NCBI GenBank assembly: GCA_030146745.1
Contig: JASLBD010000344.1
Span: 1-6,997 of the forward strand
Direction of reading: 5' to 3'
Source: Allosphingosinicella sp.
GTDB taxonomy: Bacteria; Pseudomonadota; Alphaproteobacteria; Sphingomonadales; Sphingomonadaceae
DNA length: 6,997 nucleotides
Part shown: one piece after another, positions 5,804 to 6,997 of the stretch
How the letters are laid out: every line of letters begins with the position of its first letter
How positions within the stretch are numbered: position 1 is the stretch's first letter
Translations under genes and position numbers: made by a program
The notes under the pieces: generated by a model
Seen by the model: the letters and a program-made list of their open reading frames with translations, nothing else
What the model was told of the DNA's origin: nothing
The model's database searches: none

Positions 5804-6864
5804 GCCTCAAGCCCGGCTCGACCATCGGCATCGTCGGCGGCGGGCAGCTCGGCCGGATGCTGGCGATGGCCGCGGCCCGGCTCGGCTACAGATGCCACGT
5901 CTACGCGCCGGACGAGGCGCCGCCGGCGGCGGAAGTGTCGGCTACGTTCACCCGAGGCGCCTGGGAAGACGAAGCGGCGCTCGCCGCCTTCGGCCGGAGC
6001 GTCGACGTCGCCACCTACGAGTTCGAGAATATCGCCGCCGCGCCGCTCGCCGCGCTCGCGGCTCAGGCGCCGCTGCACCCGTCCGCCGAGGCGCTCGCCA
6101 TCGCGCAGGACCGGCTCAGCGAGAAGAGTTTCATCGTCAATCTCGGCGGTGCTCCGGCGCCGTTCCGCTCGGTCGACGACCGTGCCGGCCTCGACGAGGC
6201 GCTGGCGGCGCTCGGGGTTCCGGCGGTGCTGAAGACCCGGCGCTTCGGCTATGACGGCAAGGGCCAGGCCCGGATCATGAGTCCCTCCGAGGCGGAGGAC
6301 GCCTGGGCGGCGGTTCGAGGGGCCCCGTCGGTCCTCGAGGCCTTCATTGCCTTCGAGTCCGAATTCTCGATCCTGCTGTGCCGGGGCCGGGACGGCGGGA
6401 TCGTCACCTGGCCGGCGCCGCGCAACACGCACCAGGGGGGCGTTCTGCGCCGTTCGCAGGTGCCGGCGCAGGGCCTCCAGGCGCAGGCCGCCGAGGCCGA
6501 GGCGCTCGCCCGCGAGGCGGCCGGGGCGCTCGATTATGTCGGAGTGCTGGCGCTCGAATTCTTCGCCACCCCCGAGGGGCCCGTGTTCAACGAGATGGCG
6601 CCGAGGGTCCACAATAGCGGCCACTGGACGGTCGAGGGCGCCGTCACCTCGCAATTCGAGAACCACGTCCGGGCGATCTGCGGATTGCCGCTGGGGGCGA
6701 CGGACCTGACCGGGTCCCGGGTGGAGATGGAGAATCTGATCGGAGGCGAGGCGGACGGATGGGCCGCCATCCTCGCCGATCCGGCGGCGCACCTCCACCT
6801 CTACGGCAAGGGCGAGGCCCGGCCGGGGCGCAAGATGGGGCATGTGACTAGGGTGACCCGCTAG
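5800..6864 (+). CDS. purK: N5-carboxyaminoimidazole ribonucleotide synthase
   Basis: A 354-residue ATP-grasp enzyme that makes N5-CAIR from AIR, ATP and bicarbonate, supplying PurE. The N-terminal domain starts [15 protein letters not shown] and continues with [15 protein letters not shown]. The ATP-grasp region includes [14 protein letters not shown] (143-156), [13 protein letters not shown] (178-190) and the metal- and phosphate-binding [15 protein letters not shown] (263-277). The C-terminal domain contains AICGLPLG and ends [20 protein letters not shown]. The length is normal and all motifs are present. It is translationally coupled to purE by ATGA. The stop codon TAG (6862-6864) falls at the apparent end of an IS630-family element, so the native last few residues may have been altered. 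Its codon use matches its neighbours. Confidence 0.96.
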   Translation: MSLKPGSTIGIVGGGQLGRMLAMAAARLGYRCHVYAPDEAPPAAEVSATFTRGAWEDEAALAAFGRSVDVATYEFENIAAAPLAALAAQAPLHPSAEALAIAQDRLSEKSFIVNLGGAPAPFRSVDDRAGLDEALAALGVPAVLKTRRFGYDGKGQARIMSPSEAEDAWAAVRGAPSVLEAFIAFESEFSILLCRGRDGGIVTWPAPRNTHQGGVLRRSQVPAQGLQAQAAEAEALAREAAGALDYVGVLALEFFATPEGPVFNEMAPRVHNSGHWTVEGAVTSQFENHVRAICGLPLGATDLTGSRVEMENLIGGEADGWAAILADPAAHLHLYGKGEARPGRKMGHVTRVTR

Positions 6865-6997
6865 TGTCCTGATTCCGAAGTTCGGCTGCTTTCGAGGGTT
6901 CTGAGGCAGAAGCGGTTGATGCTGGCGAGGATATCGTCGGCGGATTTGGTCCATCGGAAGGGTTTTGGATTGGCGTTCGTGGCGTCGATATAGGCGT
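6861..6997 (-). CDS. IS630-family transposase, C-terminal end (runs off the window)
   Basis: Read on the minus strand, 45 residues are visible: AYIDATNANPKPFRWTKSAD, then DILASINRFCLRTLES, ending TSESGH and TAG. This matches the C-terminus of IS630-family transposases (the pattern Y-DA-NA-PKPF-WTKSAD-ILAS-RFC). The DDE catalytic residues would lie beyond the right edge. The stop codon is at 6861-6863 and overlaps the purK TAG (6862-6864) in the shared CTAG. The last residues are encoded inside what should be the terminal inverted repeat. The remainder of the gene is not visible, so intactness cannot be judged. Confidence 0.85.
   Translation of the reverse strand, partial: AYIDATNANPKPFRWTKSADDILASINRFCLRTLESSRTSESGH
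6862..6997. mobile_element. IS630-family insertion sequence, one end
   Basis: The apparent left boundary is a TA at 6862-6863, the target dinucleotide duplicated by IS630/Tc1-mariner elements, followed by GTGTCCTGATTCCGAAG as the likely start of the terminal inverted repeat. The assignment rests on the transposase C-terminus. The other end, its inverted repeat and the second TA lie outside the window, so the exact boundary is provisional. Confidence 0.7.

Noticed and set aside
5467..6954. A 495-codon minus-strand open frame antisense to purE and purK
   Set aside because: It covers two intact, motif-complete genes and runs into the IS in a different frame from the transposase end; no domain is recognisable.
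1..6997. CRISPR array, tRNA or rRNA gene, toxin-antitoxin pair, defence island or biosynthetic cluster
   Set aside because: No regularly spaced direct repeats, no recognisable RNA gene and no such protein families were seen; the gaps are short and accounted for mainly by inverted repeats and promoters.

Overview
The window is strongly GC-rich, with most third codon positions G or C. Its proteins (short 228-residue GpmA, Cys-poor 41-residue L36, PurE/PurK, a DUF4136-like lipoprotein, an M14 cytosolic-type carboxypeptidase) look alphaproteobacterial, most likely order Sphingomonadales. This placement rests on recognising protein families and intergenic repeat types by eye; no search was run. 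The content is mostly chromosomal housekeeping, and I see no large undescribed multigene system.

Left part, minus strand (transcribed right to left): galE (UDP-glucose 4-epimerase, 921-1922), then rpmJ (L36, 611-736, easily missed for its size), then a HAD phosphatase-like gene with a GTG start that runs off the left edge (1-499). An inverted pair of REP-like repeats (506-587) sits between rpmJ and the HAD gene and nearly touches the HAD start codon.

Middle, plus strand: a promoter with a perfect TATAAT box drives a lipoprotein gene (2022-2600). It overlaps by ATGA an M14 zinc carboxypeptidase gene (2597-3730). An 88-bp inverted repeat element follows (3758-3845), then gpmA (3877-4563), then a second 88-bp element (4573-4660) of different sequence but the same architecture. 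In both 88-bp elements the two arms differ at paired stem positions by compensating changes.

Right part: a minus-strand gene for a catalytically degenerate GGDEF protein (4667-5248) is divergent from the purE-purK pair (5327-6864, ATGA overlap). PurE and PurK carry out the two-step conversion of AIR to CAIR in purine synthesis. The purK stop codon coincides with the end of an IS630-family element whose transposase C-terminus is encoded on the minus strand and runs off the right edge. The two genes share a CTAG, so their stop codons overlap.

Best leads: the covarying inverted-repeat elements, the dead GGDEF domain that keeps a correctly spaced RxxD I-site, the IS end at the purK stop, the palindrome over the gpmA ribosome binding site, and the coupled lipoprotein/M14 pair.
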